Counted from the first letter of the stretch, positions 1 through 6,775 are shown. The stretch: 11,483 bases of DNA from an uncultured Desulfohalobiaceae bacterium (GCA_913055195.1 CAJXJU010000010.1:1-11483), one strand, 5' to 3'. Numbers and translations: made by a program. The notes: a model not told the origin generated them from the sequence alone.

Positions 1-2
1 TC

Positions 3-311
3 TCTGGAGATGGATATAGAATCCCCCTGACCAGCCTGTTGAATATATTTTTTCAGTCTGGCTATTCTACGTCCATTGGTCAACTGCCGATCATAGACGC
101 GGATGATGTTTTTGACAAGAAAGGAGTTGACAGTCATAATTTTTCTCTTTCTATCGTCTATATCGACCAGTTAGAAAAAAACTTTAGGGGATTTTTCTTG
201 AATGATGGAGCTTGTTTAGCTAGACTTCCACTATGCGTAATCATTTTAAAAATATTGCCATTGTTACCAAGGCCGGAAATGGAGAGGCTGCCACTTTGGC
301 TTCGCAAATAG
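3..311 (+). CDS. 3' end of an unidentified protein, running into nadK
   Basis: The third frame is open from the window edge to a stop at 309-311, giving at least 102 residues with no start needed inside the window. Up to about position 232 the translation looks protein-like (balanced hydrophobic and charged residues, for example the stretch VDSHNFSLSIVYIDQLEKNF), and the other two + frames stop early: at about 17-19 in frame 2 and at 28-30 in frame 1. The last 79 bases overlap the start of nadK, far more than normal, and there the translation becomes leucine- and proline-rich, as expected of a shadow frame. I do not recognise the family. Either a real upstream gene ends with an unusually long overlap, or it has lost its natural stop by frameshift, or the frame is fortuitous and the true upstream gene is the one ending at 30. 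Confidence is low. Confidence 0.35.
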   Translation, partial: SGDGYRIPLTSLLNIFFQSGYSTSIGQLPIIDADDVFDKKGVDSHNFSLSIVYIDQLEKNFRGFFLNDGACLARLPLCVIILKILPLLPRPEMERLPLWLRK

Positions 312-1123
312 AAGCCTGGCTGGCGGTTAGAAATATTAAGTCCTGGACGTTGGATAATCAAGTCCATAGCACTATAATTGATGTAGGTTCGTTAAAGCCG
401 GATTTGATTTTTGTTCTGGGAGGAGATGGAACCATTTTAAGTGTGGCCAGGAAAATCACCTGCTCTGATGTACCTTTTTTGGGTATTAATCTGGGCCAGG
501 TTGGTTTTTTAGCCGAAATTTCGCCACTTAATTGGCAAGAAGAATTAGGAGCCATTCTAGGCGGAAATTATTGTGTTTCTGAGCGTTTGATTTTAAGTTT
601 CAAGATAATTCGTCAGGGGAAAGTAATAAAAGAAGGTCAGGCAATAAATGATCTGGTCATTCATCGGGGAGGTTTGGCCAGACTGGTCAGACTGGATATG
701 ACGTTAGGTGGGCAAAAAATTAAGAATATTCGGGCTGATGGGCTGATTTTTGCGACTCCAACTGGTTCTACGGCATATTCTGTTTCAGCCGGCGGGCCTT
801 TAGTTCATCCAGAGATTGATGCCTTTGTTGTCACTCCGATTTGTCCTTTTTTGCAAAATTTTAGACCTCTGGTTTTGCCTGGCTATGAAAAGGCTCAGGT
901 CACCATTCAGGACAGGAGTGCAGAAGTAATGCTAACTGTTGACGGTCAGGCAGGATACAGCCTGAATTTTGGTGATGTTGTGGAATTAAAAAGATCAGAA
1001 AAGAAATTTAAGTTGATCAGCCCGGAAGGATTGAATTTTGTCCAAAAGCTGGTTCAAAGAAAATTTTTAAACAGGGGGGTAGGCCTTGCCCAACAAATTA
1101 CCCAGGATTTCATCGGTACTTGA
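233..1123 (+). CDS. nadK: NAD kinase
   Basis: Phosphorylates NAD to NADP with ATP (or polyphosphate in some relatives), the only route to NADP in bacteria; cytosolic. The 296-residue length is typical. The diagnostic GGDG loop is at residues 63-66, followed by the ND motif at 139-140 (family usually NE or ND) and the signature TPTGSTAYSVSAGGP at 175-189, which shapes the NAD site. The C-terminal beta-rich half (VDGQAGYSLNFGDVVEL) fits the family. The ATG at 233 is the only reasonable start, because an in-frame stop lies at 221-223; the ribosome site before it is weak. The 3' end overlaps the next gene by 38 bases, so the two are probably translationally coupled. Confidence 0.97.
   Translation: MRNHFKNIAIVTKAGNGEAATLASQIEAWLAVRNIKSWTLDNQVHSTIIDVGSLKPDLIFVLGGDGTILSVARKITCSDVPFLGINLGQVGFLAEISPLNWQEELGAILGGNYCVSERLILSFKIIRQGKVIKEGQAINDLVIHRGGLARLVRLDMTLGGQKIKNIRADGLIFATPTGSTAYSVSAGGPLVHPEIDAFVVTPICPFLQNFRPLVLPGYEKAQVTIQDRSAEVMLTVDGQAGYSLNFGDVVELKRSEKKFKLISPEGLNFVQKLVQRKFLNRGVGLAQQITQDFIGT
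1074..1079 (+). promoter_or_regulatory. G-run ribosome binding site inside nadK, setting a TTG start
   Basis: A run of six G (1074-1079) lies six bases before the TTG at 1086, inside the last codons of nadK. An in-frame stop at 1080-1082 rules out any earlier start for the downstream protein. The next in-frame ATG is only at 1173 and would remove well-behaved sequence. This supports a TTG start and coupled translation. A six-base homopolymer is also a plausible sequencing or slippage site. Confidence 0.6.
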
Positions 1124-2840
1124 TCTCTACTATGGCCGAAGTCCTTATCTTGATGCCTGGTTGCTTCATTTCATGACCGAAAACAACATTGAGCATTTGG
1201 CCAATCCACGGGAGAATGCATCCCCAGAACAATTGCGTTTTATGGTGGATCTGGATGAAAATCAGGTTTTTGCTCCTTGTTCTGACTGGATGCTTAAAAC
1301 TCTTTTAAATTCAAAAATGACAGATGACCTGCGGCTGGAATATCGTTCCAAGTGGCGCCAGCTTGTGACTCTGATCAAAGATTTTACTGGTGATGAATAT
1401 ACTAAAAAAAAGGTTCTGGCATTATGCCGGCATAAGTTTCAAAAGACTACTAAATCACCTTTTATTATCCCCTCCAGATTGATAAAGAGGCTTTTGACAA
1501 TTTTTCTTAATCAAACTGCACAGCATGACCCATTTGAGGCCAGGAAAAGGGAATTTAATAAAAGGGCCAAAAGAGTAATTGAAAGTCCATTTCTTAACCG
1601 TTTTTTAAGCGCCTGTCCCTCTTCGACTATGGGGTGTCAGCGTATTCAGGATTTGAGATGGGAACTGGATCTTCTGGAATTGAAAAGGCTTTTCTGTCTT
1701 TCAACATGGGATGATATCTGGAAAACCGAACATTTTGTCCCGCAATCCAGCCAGGTTAATGATGAACTGGCAAAAGTCCGGGATGAATTTGATCAGGTGA
1801 TGACAAAGCTTATGGGGCCGGAATTAAAAATAGAACTGAAGATATTGTATCTGCCTGAGAGTGCTGGTGGGATTGTCTTTGACATTATGATTATCAGATC
1901 CTTAATTCGCCAGGGACATAAAGTCATTTTAGCCTTAAAAGAAGGATTTTACTATGATTACCCAATATATTGGGATTATGAAAACGATCCTGTTCTGGCA
2001 GAAGAATTAAAGGGAGCCTGTTTTCTGGAGAACCACCAGATTTCTAAAAAAGACCTTCTTAAGACCCTCAGAGAACATGATCTTGTAGTAATTTCGGATG
2101 GGACCAGAGAAAAATTAAATTTGTGCCGCACCAGCGTAACCTTTGCGCGGGCCTGGAAGGAATCAGACCTGATTATAGCCAAGGGCAAAGGCAATTACCG
2201 TCGTCTTATCATGACTTCTCATAAATTTACGCGAGATATTCTTGCTTTTTATAGAGACGAGAATGGCCAGCTGCATTTTGCTTTTAAAGAGAAAAGTCCA
2301 CGCGTGCGTAAAGTTACAGAAAAGGAGATTCTGGCCAAGGCTGAAAGGATTAAACGCCAGATGAGACAGGCTAAGGCTGAAGGCCAAAAGGTTATGTTTT
2401 ATAGTGCTATTGTTGGCAGTATTCCGGGTCAGACAAAAGTAGCCATTAAGGTCATTAATACCTTTATTAATTATTTGCGTTCGCGTCTGGAGGGTACATT
2501 TATTATCAATCCAGCCGAACATTTTGAGCCGGGCCTGGATGGGGATGACCTGATGTATATGTGGGAGATTGTTCAGCGCAGCGGGTTAATTGATGTGTGG
2601 AGGTTTCAGACTGTAGCTGACATAGAAAAGAGTTTTGAGCTTATGGGCCAAAAAGTGCCGCCTATCTGGGCTGGCAAAGACGCTACATTTTCCACTGGCT
2701 GTACTAAAGAAATGCAGATTGCCCTGGAAGAACAACGCAAGTATCCTGAAATGCAGATTATTGGGCCTAGCCCGGAAAAGTTTTTCCGCCGCCGTGAATA
2801 TGGGGTTGGTAAATTTTTTGATACAAATATTGAAAGGTAG
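1086..2840 (+). CDS. Large DUF89/ARMT1-like domain protein, divergent
   Basis: A 584-residue soluble protein with no signal peptide or membrane segment. Residues about 245-375 resemble the DUF89 (ARMT1-like, PF01937) fold: a strand leading to PESAGGIVFD (257-266), then VVISDGT (334-340), then ADLVIAKG-like SDLIIAKGKGNYRRL (360-374). Studied DUF89 proteins are metal-dependent phosphatases proposed to remove damaged phosphometabolites. Here the expected metal-binding DN of the DNAGE motif reads ES (258-259) and the following acidic residue is Gly, so activity cannot be assumed. The first 240 residues are helical and basic and may be the family's N-terminal helical part. Residues about 430-584 form an extra, conserved-looking C-terminal portion (IVGSIPGQTK, INPAEHFEPGLDGDD, KDATFSTGCTKEM) that I cannot assign. 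The gene overlaps nadK by 38 bp and ends 4 bp before mltA, which suggests an operon. Domain call moderate; function unknown. Confidence 0.75.
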   Translation: MPNKLPRISSVLDLYYGRSPYLDAWLLHFMTENNIEHLANPRENASPEQLRFMVDLDENQVFAPCSDWMLKTLLNSKMTDDLRLEYRSKWRQLVTLIKDFTGDEYTKKKVLALCRHKFQKTTKSPFIIPSRLIKRLLTIFLNQTAQHDPFEARKREFNKRAKRVIESPFLNRFLSACPSSTMGCQRIQDLRWELDLLELKRLFCLSTWDDIWKTEHFVPQSSQVNDELAKVRDEFDQVMTKLMGPELKIELKILYLPESAGGIVFDIMIIRSLIRQGHKVILALKEGFYYDYPIYWDYENDPVLAEELKGACFLENHQISKKDLLKTLREHDLVVISDGTREKLNLCRTSVTFARAWKESDLIIAKGKGNYRRLIMTSHKFTRDILAFYRDENGQLHFAFKEKSPRVRKVTEKEILAKAERIKRQMRQAKAEGQKVMFYSAIVGSIPGQTKVAIKVINTFINYLRSRLEGTFIINPAEHFEPGLDGDDLMYMWEIVQRSGLIDVWRFQTVADIEKSFELMGQKVPPIWAGKDATFSTGCTKEMQIALEEQRKYPEMQIIGPSPEKFFRRREYGVGKFFDTNIER

Positions 2841-2844
2841 GTCA

Positions 2845-3999
2845 ATGAGAATTTTTGCCCTGTGCCTTTTTTTGATTTTGGTCTTAAGTTGTGCTCCAAA
2901 AGCACCAGAGAAACCGTATTATAAGCAGGCAGGACGCGAAAAAATAATCTTCCTCTGGCCTCGTTTGCCAGAAGGGCAGGGGCTTAATACCTGGCAGGAT
3001 CTCAAGCCAGCCATTCAAAGAAGCTTGAAGTTTGTGCGTCGGAAGAATAGCCAGAAAATAGCTTTAAAACGGCCAGAGCTGACCCTTACCTGGCAGGATT
3101 TGCAGGAGACACTGGAACTTCTTCTTGAACTTTTGCCACGTCTGGATCAGGATCCAGGGATTATAAGTAACTTTTTTGATTTTTATGAGTTAAGACCGGA
3201 TATTTTGCTTACAGGCTACTATGAGCCCTGGCTGGAAGGTTCGCTTGAACCTTCTCCTGAGTACCCATATCCTATATATAAAAGACCGCGGGATTTAAAA
3301 ATAGCTGATCTGGGAAAATTTCATCCCCGCTGGAAAGGACAGAGATTGATTTATCGTCTGGCTGATGGTCAGATAAAACCGTATTATTCCAGAGCGGCAA
3401 TTGATGGACAGGGGGCGCTGGCTGGAAAAGGATTGGAGATTGCCTGGGTCAAAGATAAGATAGCTCTTTTTTTTCTGCAAATCCAGGGTTCAGGACGGCT
3501 GGTTTTGCCAGATGGAAGAATCAAGCATATTTTGTATGCAGGCAAAAATGGACGTCAATATGTTTCATTGGGCCGGATACTGGTTGATAAGGGATATTTG
3601 AAGCTGGAAGATGTGAGTATGGACTCTATAAAACGTGTGCTCAGGGAGCATCCTGAGAGTGTTGATGAGCTTTTGTTTGGCAATCCCAGTTATGTTTTTT
3701 TTCGTCTGGCTGACAATGGTCCATTGGGGAGTATGGGGCAACCATTGACGCCGTGGGTAAGTGTGGCTAGTGATTCAGATTTGGCTCCGCTGGGTTCGGT
3801 TCTTTTTATGGATGCCCGGATTCCCATAGCTGAAGGGCAAAATAAAAAAATTACCGGACTGGTCCTGGCGCAGGATAGAGGAGGAGCTATTAATGGCAAT
3901 CATTTTGACCTTTTTTGTGGCTCAGGCAGCCAGGCAGAGTATGTGGCCGGTCATCTCAAGCACAGGGCAAGGATATTTTTAATGGTGAGAAAAAAGTAA
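2845..3999 (+). CDS. mltA: Membrane-bound lytic murein transglycosylase A (lipoprotein)
   Basis: Cleaves the MurNAc-GlcNAc bond of peptidoglycan with formation of 1,6-anhydroMurNAc; acts at the inner face of the outer membrane. Starting at ATG 2845 gives 384 residues with a short lipoprotein signal peptide ending in LVLSC, the lipidated Cys being residue 16. The frame is open further upstream (to 2635), but that part overlaps the DUF89 gene and lacks a signal. The site AAAGGTAGG just upstream supports 2845. The MltA domain shows GYYEP (124-128) and LQIQGSG (211-217). The C-terminal 3D domain carries the three Asp that name it, in FMDARIP (D323), AQDRGGAI (D344) and HFDLFCGSG (D355). One of these is the catalytic acid by analogy with E. 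coli MltA. Last gene of the nadK operon. Confidence 0.95.
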   Translation: MRIFALCLFLILVLSCAPKAPEKPYYKQAGREKIIFLWPRLPEGQGLNTWQDLKPAIQRSLKFVRRKNSQKIALKRPELTLTWQDLQETLELLLELLPRLDQDPGIISNFFDFYELRPDILLTGYYEPWLEGSLEPSPEYPYPIYKRPRDLKIADLGKFHPRWKGQRLIYRLADGQIKPYYSRAAIDGQGALAGKGLEIAWVKDKIALFFLQIQGSGRLVLPDGRIKHILYAGKNGRQYVSLGRILVDKGYLKLEDVSMDSIKRVLREHPESVDELLFGNPSYVFFRLADNGPLGSMGQPLTPWVSVASDSDLAPLGSVLFMDARIPIAEGQNKKITGLVLAQDRGGAINGNHFDLFCGSGSQAEYVAGHLKHRARIFLMVRKK

Positions 4000-4004
4000 T
4001 TTGA

Positions 4005-4032
4005 CTCAACTTTCGGAGTTCCGAAAGTTGAG
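4005..4032. repeat. Perfect 12-bp inverted repeat (hairpin) after mltA
   Basis: CTCAACTTTCGG (4005-4016) and CCGAAAGTTGAG (4021-4032) are exact reverse complements around a 4-base loop, AGTT. It begins 5 bases after the mltA stop. There is no T-run on its + side, so it is not a classical intrinsic terminator for mltA, though it may still stabilise the 3' end of the message. The minus-strand side is T-rich, but no minus-strand gene needs a terminator here. Confidence 0.85.
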
Positions 4033-4091
4033 AAATCCGAAATTCGAATATCGAAATCCGAAACAAATTCGAATTTTCAAATGTTCAAATG
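4032..4091. repeat. TTCGAA-type mosaic of direct repeats and palindromes
   Basis: GAAATCCGAAA occurs twice, at 4032-4042 and 4053-4063, exactly 21 bp apart. ATTCGAAT (4042-4049) and AAATTCGAATTT (4065-4076) are perfect palindromes. TTCAAATG is tandemly duplicated at 4076-4083 and 4084-4091. The composition is unlike the coding sequence around it. It resembles low-complexity intergenic elements I associate with several deltaproteobacterial and planctomycete genomes, but that is recollection, not a search result. Confidence 0.7.
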
Positions 4092-4178
4092 ACCAAAACA
4101 GGGTTGATTCAGTCAATTTTTAGCGATTAATGCCTATATTAGATCGTTTCCTGAAACTTGAATATTTTTTCCAGCTCA

Positions 4179-4189
4179 GAAAGTTGAGT
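4179..4189. repeat. Distal copy of the hairpin arm
   Basis: GAAAGTTGAGT at 4179-4189 is the exact reverse complement of ACTCAACTTTC at 4004-4014. Its first 10 bases repeat the hairpin's right arm (4023-4032) directly. The two outer copies bracket almost the whole gap, like terminal inverted repeats of a 186-bp unit. The distal copy lies 10 bases before the DUF4254 start codon, where it occupies the place of the ribosome binding site. Confidence 0.7.
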
Positions 4190-4199
4190 AATCTGACGT

Positions 4200-4829
4200 A
4201 TGTTCGAAGATTTAAAAGATTTGTTAAAAAAATGCCTTAGATTGCAGCTTGAAAAAGTTCATGAGTGGCACCAGAGAGAACCGGACTTAAAACCAGCTAA
4301 GCTGGATGCTTATGAAGATTTAATAGATATAGTTCTGGCCCAGCACCTGTGCAATTTTAAATTGTGGCATGTGGAAGATAAGGCCAGAAGGACAGACGTT
4401 AGTGCGCAGGTTATAGCTAACTGTAAAAGAGAAATTGATAGTTTAAATCAAAAGCGCAATGATCTTATTGAAAAGATGGATGCCTGGCTGGTCCAGCGGA
4501 TTGAGCCTTTTTTGCCGGAAAATGCGCCAGCAAAATATAATACTGAGACTATTGGTTCGGCCCTGGATAGGATGTCCATTTTGAGTTTGAAAATTTATCA
4601 CATGCAGGAGCAGACACAGCGCGAGGACGTTGATGAGGAGCATATTGCCCGTTGCCGGGAAAAACTTGCTATTTTGTGGGAACAGCATAAAGATCTGGAG
4701 CAAAGCATTCTTGAGTTACTTGATGAATATGCTCAGGGTAAAAAAAGACCAAAGGTCTATTTTCAATTTAAGATGTATAATGATCCAGGCCTTAATCCAG
4801 AGATATATGGAAGAAAGGATGAAAATTGA
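4200..4829 (+). CDS. DUF4254 family protein, function unknown
   Basis: 209 residues, predicted mostly helical, no signal peptide or membrane span. The family signature is clear: NFKLWHVEDKAR (52-63), TIGSALDRMSILSLKIYHM (117-135) and QFKMYNDPGLNPEIYG (189-204) are the conserved blocks of DUF4254. Residues 65-100 and 140-180 look coiled-coil-prone (heptad-like, rich in E, K, L). DUF4254 is known from Bacteroidetes and deltaproteobacteria, often near surface polysaccharide genes; its biochemical role is not established, and no such genes are visible here. The ATG at 4200 is the first in-frame start with homology behind it, but it lacks a good Shine-Dalgarno. The last six residues (GRKDEN) and the stop codon run into a heptamer repeat array, so the C-terminus is set by repeat sequence. 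The gene stands alone between two repeat-rich gaps. Confidence 0.88.
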   Translation: MFEDLKDLLKKCLRLQLEKVHEWHQREPDLKPAKLDAYEDLIDIVLAQHLCNFKLWHVEDKARRTDVSAQVIANCKREIDSLNQKRNDLIEKMDAWLVQRIEPFLPENAPAKYNTETIGSALDRMSILSLKIYHMQEQTQREDVDEEHIARCREKLAILWEQHKDLEQSILELLDEYAQGKKRPKVYFQFKMYNDPGLNPEIYGRKDEN

Positions 4830-4858
4830 AGGATGAAGTATGAAGGATGAAGGATGAA
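4817..4858. repeat. Six tandem GGATGAA-type heptamers across the DUF4254 stop
   Basis: In strict 7-bp register: GGATGAA (4817), AATTGAA (4824), GGATGAA (4831), GTATGAA (4838), GGATGAA (4845), GGATGAA (4852). Four units are identical and two are variants. The array begins inside the DUF4254 coding sequence and includes its TGA stop (4827-4829). A further isolated unit lies at 4897-4903. Confidence 0.85.
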
Positions 4859-5014
4859 ATGGATTGGTGGTGGACGGAAGTAAGAGGTAGAAAAAGGGAT
4901 GAAGCAGGAAATATGTAAAAAAATGACAATTTGCAATCTGGTTAATGAATTATCTACTGAATTTACATATCTACTTATATTTTTTTCATCCTTCATCCTT
5001 CATCCTTCATACTT
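4836..5014. repeat. 23-bp perfect inverted repeat flanking a 133-bp spacer
   Basis: Positions 4836-4858 are the exact reverse complement of 4992-5014. The right arm belongs to four heptamers on the other strand (TTCATCC at 4985, 4992 and 4999, TTCATAC at 5006). Inside lies a smaller inverted repeat, ATATGTAAA (4911-4919) with TTTACATAT (4962-4970). The spacer has no convincing ORF, and I see no clear promoter although one would be expected for gatB. The right arm stops just before the gatB ribosome site (AAAAAAGGAG, ending at 5025). It could be a small mobile or foldback element, or an mRNA hairpin in the gatB leader. Confidence 0.8.
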
Positions 5015-5032
5015 TAAAAAAGGAGTGTATAA

Positions 5033-6463
5033 ATGCCTGAATATGAGAGTGTAATTGGGCTGGAAGTCCATGCCCAGTTGAAAACCAAGAGTAAAATTTT
5101 TTGTTCGTGTTCTACGGAGTTTGGCCGGGAGCCCAATGAAAATACCTGTCCTGTGTGTATGGGTATGCCAGGGGTTTTGCCAGTACTTAACAAAAGGGCA
5201 GTTGAATATGCCGTAAAAATGGCACTGGCTGTAAATTGTAAGATAAACCAGAAGTCGATTTTTGCCCGCAAGAACTATTTTTATCCTGATTTGCCCAAAG
5301 GTTATCAAATCTCGCAATATGAACTGCCTGTTGCTGAGCATGGTTATATAACAATTCAGGTGGGTGGAAAGGAGAAGAAAATAGGCATTACCAGGATTCA
5401 TATGGAAGAAGATGCTGGCAAGTCTGTGCATTCAGCAGCGGAAAATGTGAGTTATGTTGACTTAAATCGTACTGGAGTGCCTTTAATTGAGATTGTTTCT
5501 GAACCGGACATTCGCAGCCCGGAAGAAGCAGTGGCTTATTTAAAGGCCCTGCGTAGTATTCTGGTTTATTTAGAAATTTGCGATGGCAACATGGAAGAGG
5601 GAAGCTTCAGGTGTGACGCCAATATCTCTATTCGGCCCAGAGGGCAGAAAGAGTTCGGGACCAGGACCGAACTTAAAAATATGAACTCATTTCGTCATGT
5701 GCAGCGGGCGTTAGAGTATGAAATAGAGCGTCAGATTGATCTGGTAGAAGATGGTGAGGAAGTGGTTCAGGAAACCAGGCTCTATGATGCGGATAAAAAT
5801 ATTACCAGGCCCATGCGTGGTAAAGAAGAGGCCCATGATTACCGTTATTTTCCTGATCCTGATCTTGTGCCATTGGTGTTAAAAAGTGAATGGATAGAAC
5901 AGTGGCGCAAGGAGTTGCCAGAACTCCCTGCTGATAAATTACAGAGATTTATTCGGCAGTATGGTTTGCCGGTGTATGATGCTGAAGTGTTGACAGCAGA
6001 AAAGGACCTGGCTGATTTTTTTGAGCAGACAGTCAAAATATATAACCAGCCCAAAAAGGTCAGTAACTGGATGCTGAGCGAAGTTTTACGTGAACTGAAC
6101 GAGGCCAGAATAAAGATTGGCCAGAGTAAATTCAGGCCAGAGAATCTGGCCAAACTGATTAAAATAATAGATGATGGTTTGATTAGTGGTAAAATTGGAA
6201 AGAGCATTTTTTCTGAAATTTTTAACACTGGTCAGGACCCGGAAGAGTATGTTCGGGCCAAGGGCATGGTGCAGATCTCCGATAGCAGTGCCCTGGAGCA
6301 GGTTGTGGAAGAGGTATTGGCGGATTTACCGAAAGAAGTTGAAAGATATAAAAATGGTCAGACCAAACTGCTTGGTTTTTTTGTTGGTCAGGTGATGAAA
6401 AGGACAAAAGGTCAGGCCAATCCAGGTTTGGTGAACAAGATTTTAAAGGAAAAGTTAGGATAG
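5033..6463 (+). CDS. gatB: Aspartyl/glutamyl-tRNA amidotransferase subunit B
   Basis: GatB is the tRNA-binding and kinase subunit of GatCAB, which converts Glu-tRNA(Gln) and/or Asp-tRNA(Asn) to the amidated forms in the cytosol. The 476 residues match the usual length. The start is canonical ([13 protein letters not shown] at 4-16). Four Cys at 24, 26, 39 and 42 (CSC and CPVC) form the zinc site. [20 protein letters not shown] (78-97) and [11 protein letters not shown] are hallmark GatB segments. The C-terminal YqeY-like tail is complete, ending in a [17 protein letters not shown] helix. ATG 5033 has a strong AGGAG seven bases before it. gatA and gatC are not in the window, so the subunits are encoded apart. 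The gene follows a repeat-rich gap and probably starts a new transcription unit. Confidence 0.98.
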   Translation: MPEYESVIGLEVHAQLKTKSKIFCSCSTEFGREPNENTCPVCMGMPGVLPVLNKRAVEYAVKMALAVNCKINQKSIFARKNYFYPDLPKGYQISQYELPVAEHGYITIQVGGKEKKIGITRIHMEEDAGKSVHSAAENVSYVDLNRTGVPLIEIVSEPDIRSPEEAVAYLKALRSILVYLEICDGNMEEGSFRCDANISIRPRGQKEFGTRTELKNMNSFRHVQRALEYEIERQIDLVEDGEEVVQETRLYDADKNITRPMRGKEEAHDYRYFPDPDLVPLVLKSEWIEQWRKELPELPADKLQRFIRQYGLPVYDAEVLTAEKDLADFFEQTVKIYNQPKKVSNWMLSEVLRELNEARIKIGQSKFRPENLAKLIKIIDDGLISGKIGKSIFSEIFNTGQDPEEYVRAKGMVQISDSSALEQVVEEVLADLPKEVERYKNGQTKLLGFFVGQVMKRTKGQANPGLVNKILKEKLG

Positions 6464-6464
6464 G

Positions 6465-6755
6465 ATGAAGTTAAATCAGATATTGCAAATTTTGAAAGGA
6501 TTAAAAAAAGAGTTACGACATGAGTATTGTGTGAAAGAGCTGGGAGTTTTTGGCTCTTTTGTTCGAGGTGAGAACACTACTGCAAGCGATTTAGATATTT
6601 TAGTTGATTTTGACGGGGCAATAGATTTTTTTCAATTTGTTGAGTTGGAACAACATTTGTCTGATATTCTGGGGCGTCAGGTTGATCTTGTCAGTAAAAA
6701 GTCGTTAAAAAAGTATATAGGACAACAAATTTTGTCTGAAGTTGTTTATGTGTAA
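6465..6755 (+). CDS. Minimal nucleotidyltransferase, MntA-like antitoxin without HEPN partner
   Basis: A 96-residue single-domain protein of the NTP_transf_2/MNT type. It shows the GSFVRGE motif (30-36), the metal-binding pair SDLDILVDF (Asp 42 and 44), and a third acidic position in RQVDLVS (D74). Members of this family usually sit next to a HEPN (HepT) RNase toxin, which they silence by AMPylation. Here the gene starts two bases after the gatB stop and is followed after 20 bp by mtnA, with no HEPN gene on either side. It could be a solitary antitoxin remnant or a nucleotidyltransferase with another role. The catalytic motifs are intact, so it does not look decayed. The start ATG 6465 has AGGA at 6457-6460 and is likely coupled to gatB translation. 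Confidence 0.88.
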   Translation: MKLNQILQILKGLKKELRHEYCVKELGVFGSFVRGENTTASDLDILVDFDGAIDFFQFVELEQHLSDILGRQVDLVSKKSLKKYIGQQILSEVVYV

Positions 6756-6775
6756 TGTATGAAGGATAATTTATT

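Larger units (their letters stand above)
4000..4199. other. Intergenic region packed with short repeats
   Basis: No ORF or RNA gene is evident in these 200 bp. The region holds a perfect hairpin (4005-4032), a TTCGAA-type mosaic (4032-4091) and a second copy of the hairpin arm at 4179-4188, just before the next start codon. A TATATT at 4135-4140 could serve as a -10 box, but I see no good -35 at the right distance, so no promoter is called. Confidence 0.6.

Noticed and set aside
2635..2844. Upstream extension of the mltA frame
   Set aside because: It overlaps the DUF89 gene by over 200 bp and lacks a signal peptide. The ATG at 2845 gives a clean lipoprotein signal and a ribosome site.
4005..4032. 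Intrinsic terminator for mltA
   Set aside because: The stem is strong but is followed by an A-rich stretch instead of T residues on the + strand.
4100..4145. Sigma-70 promoter for the DUF4254 gene
   Set aside because: TATATT at 4135-4140 is a fair -10 box, but no acceptable -35 lies 16-18 bp upstream.
4817..5014. CRISPR array
   Set aside because: The units are 7-bp tandem repeats without spacers, and no cas gene is present.
4763..5431. Minus-strand frames covering the gap before gatB and the gatB 5' end
   Set aside because: They are built from reverse-complemented heptamer repeat and antisense gatB, with no family resemblance.
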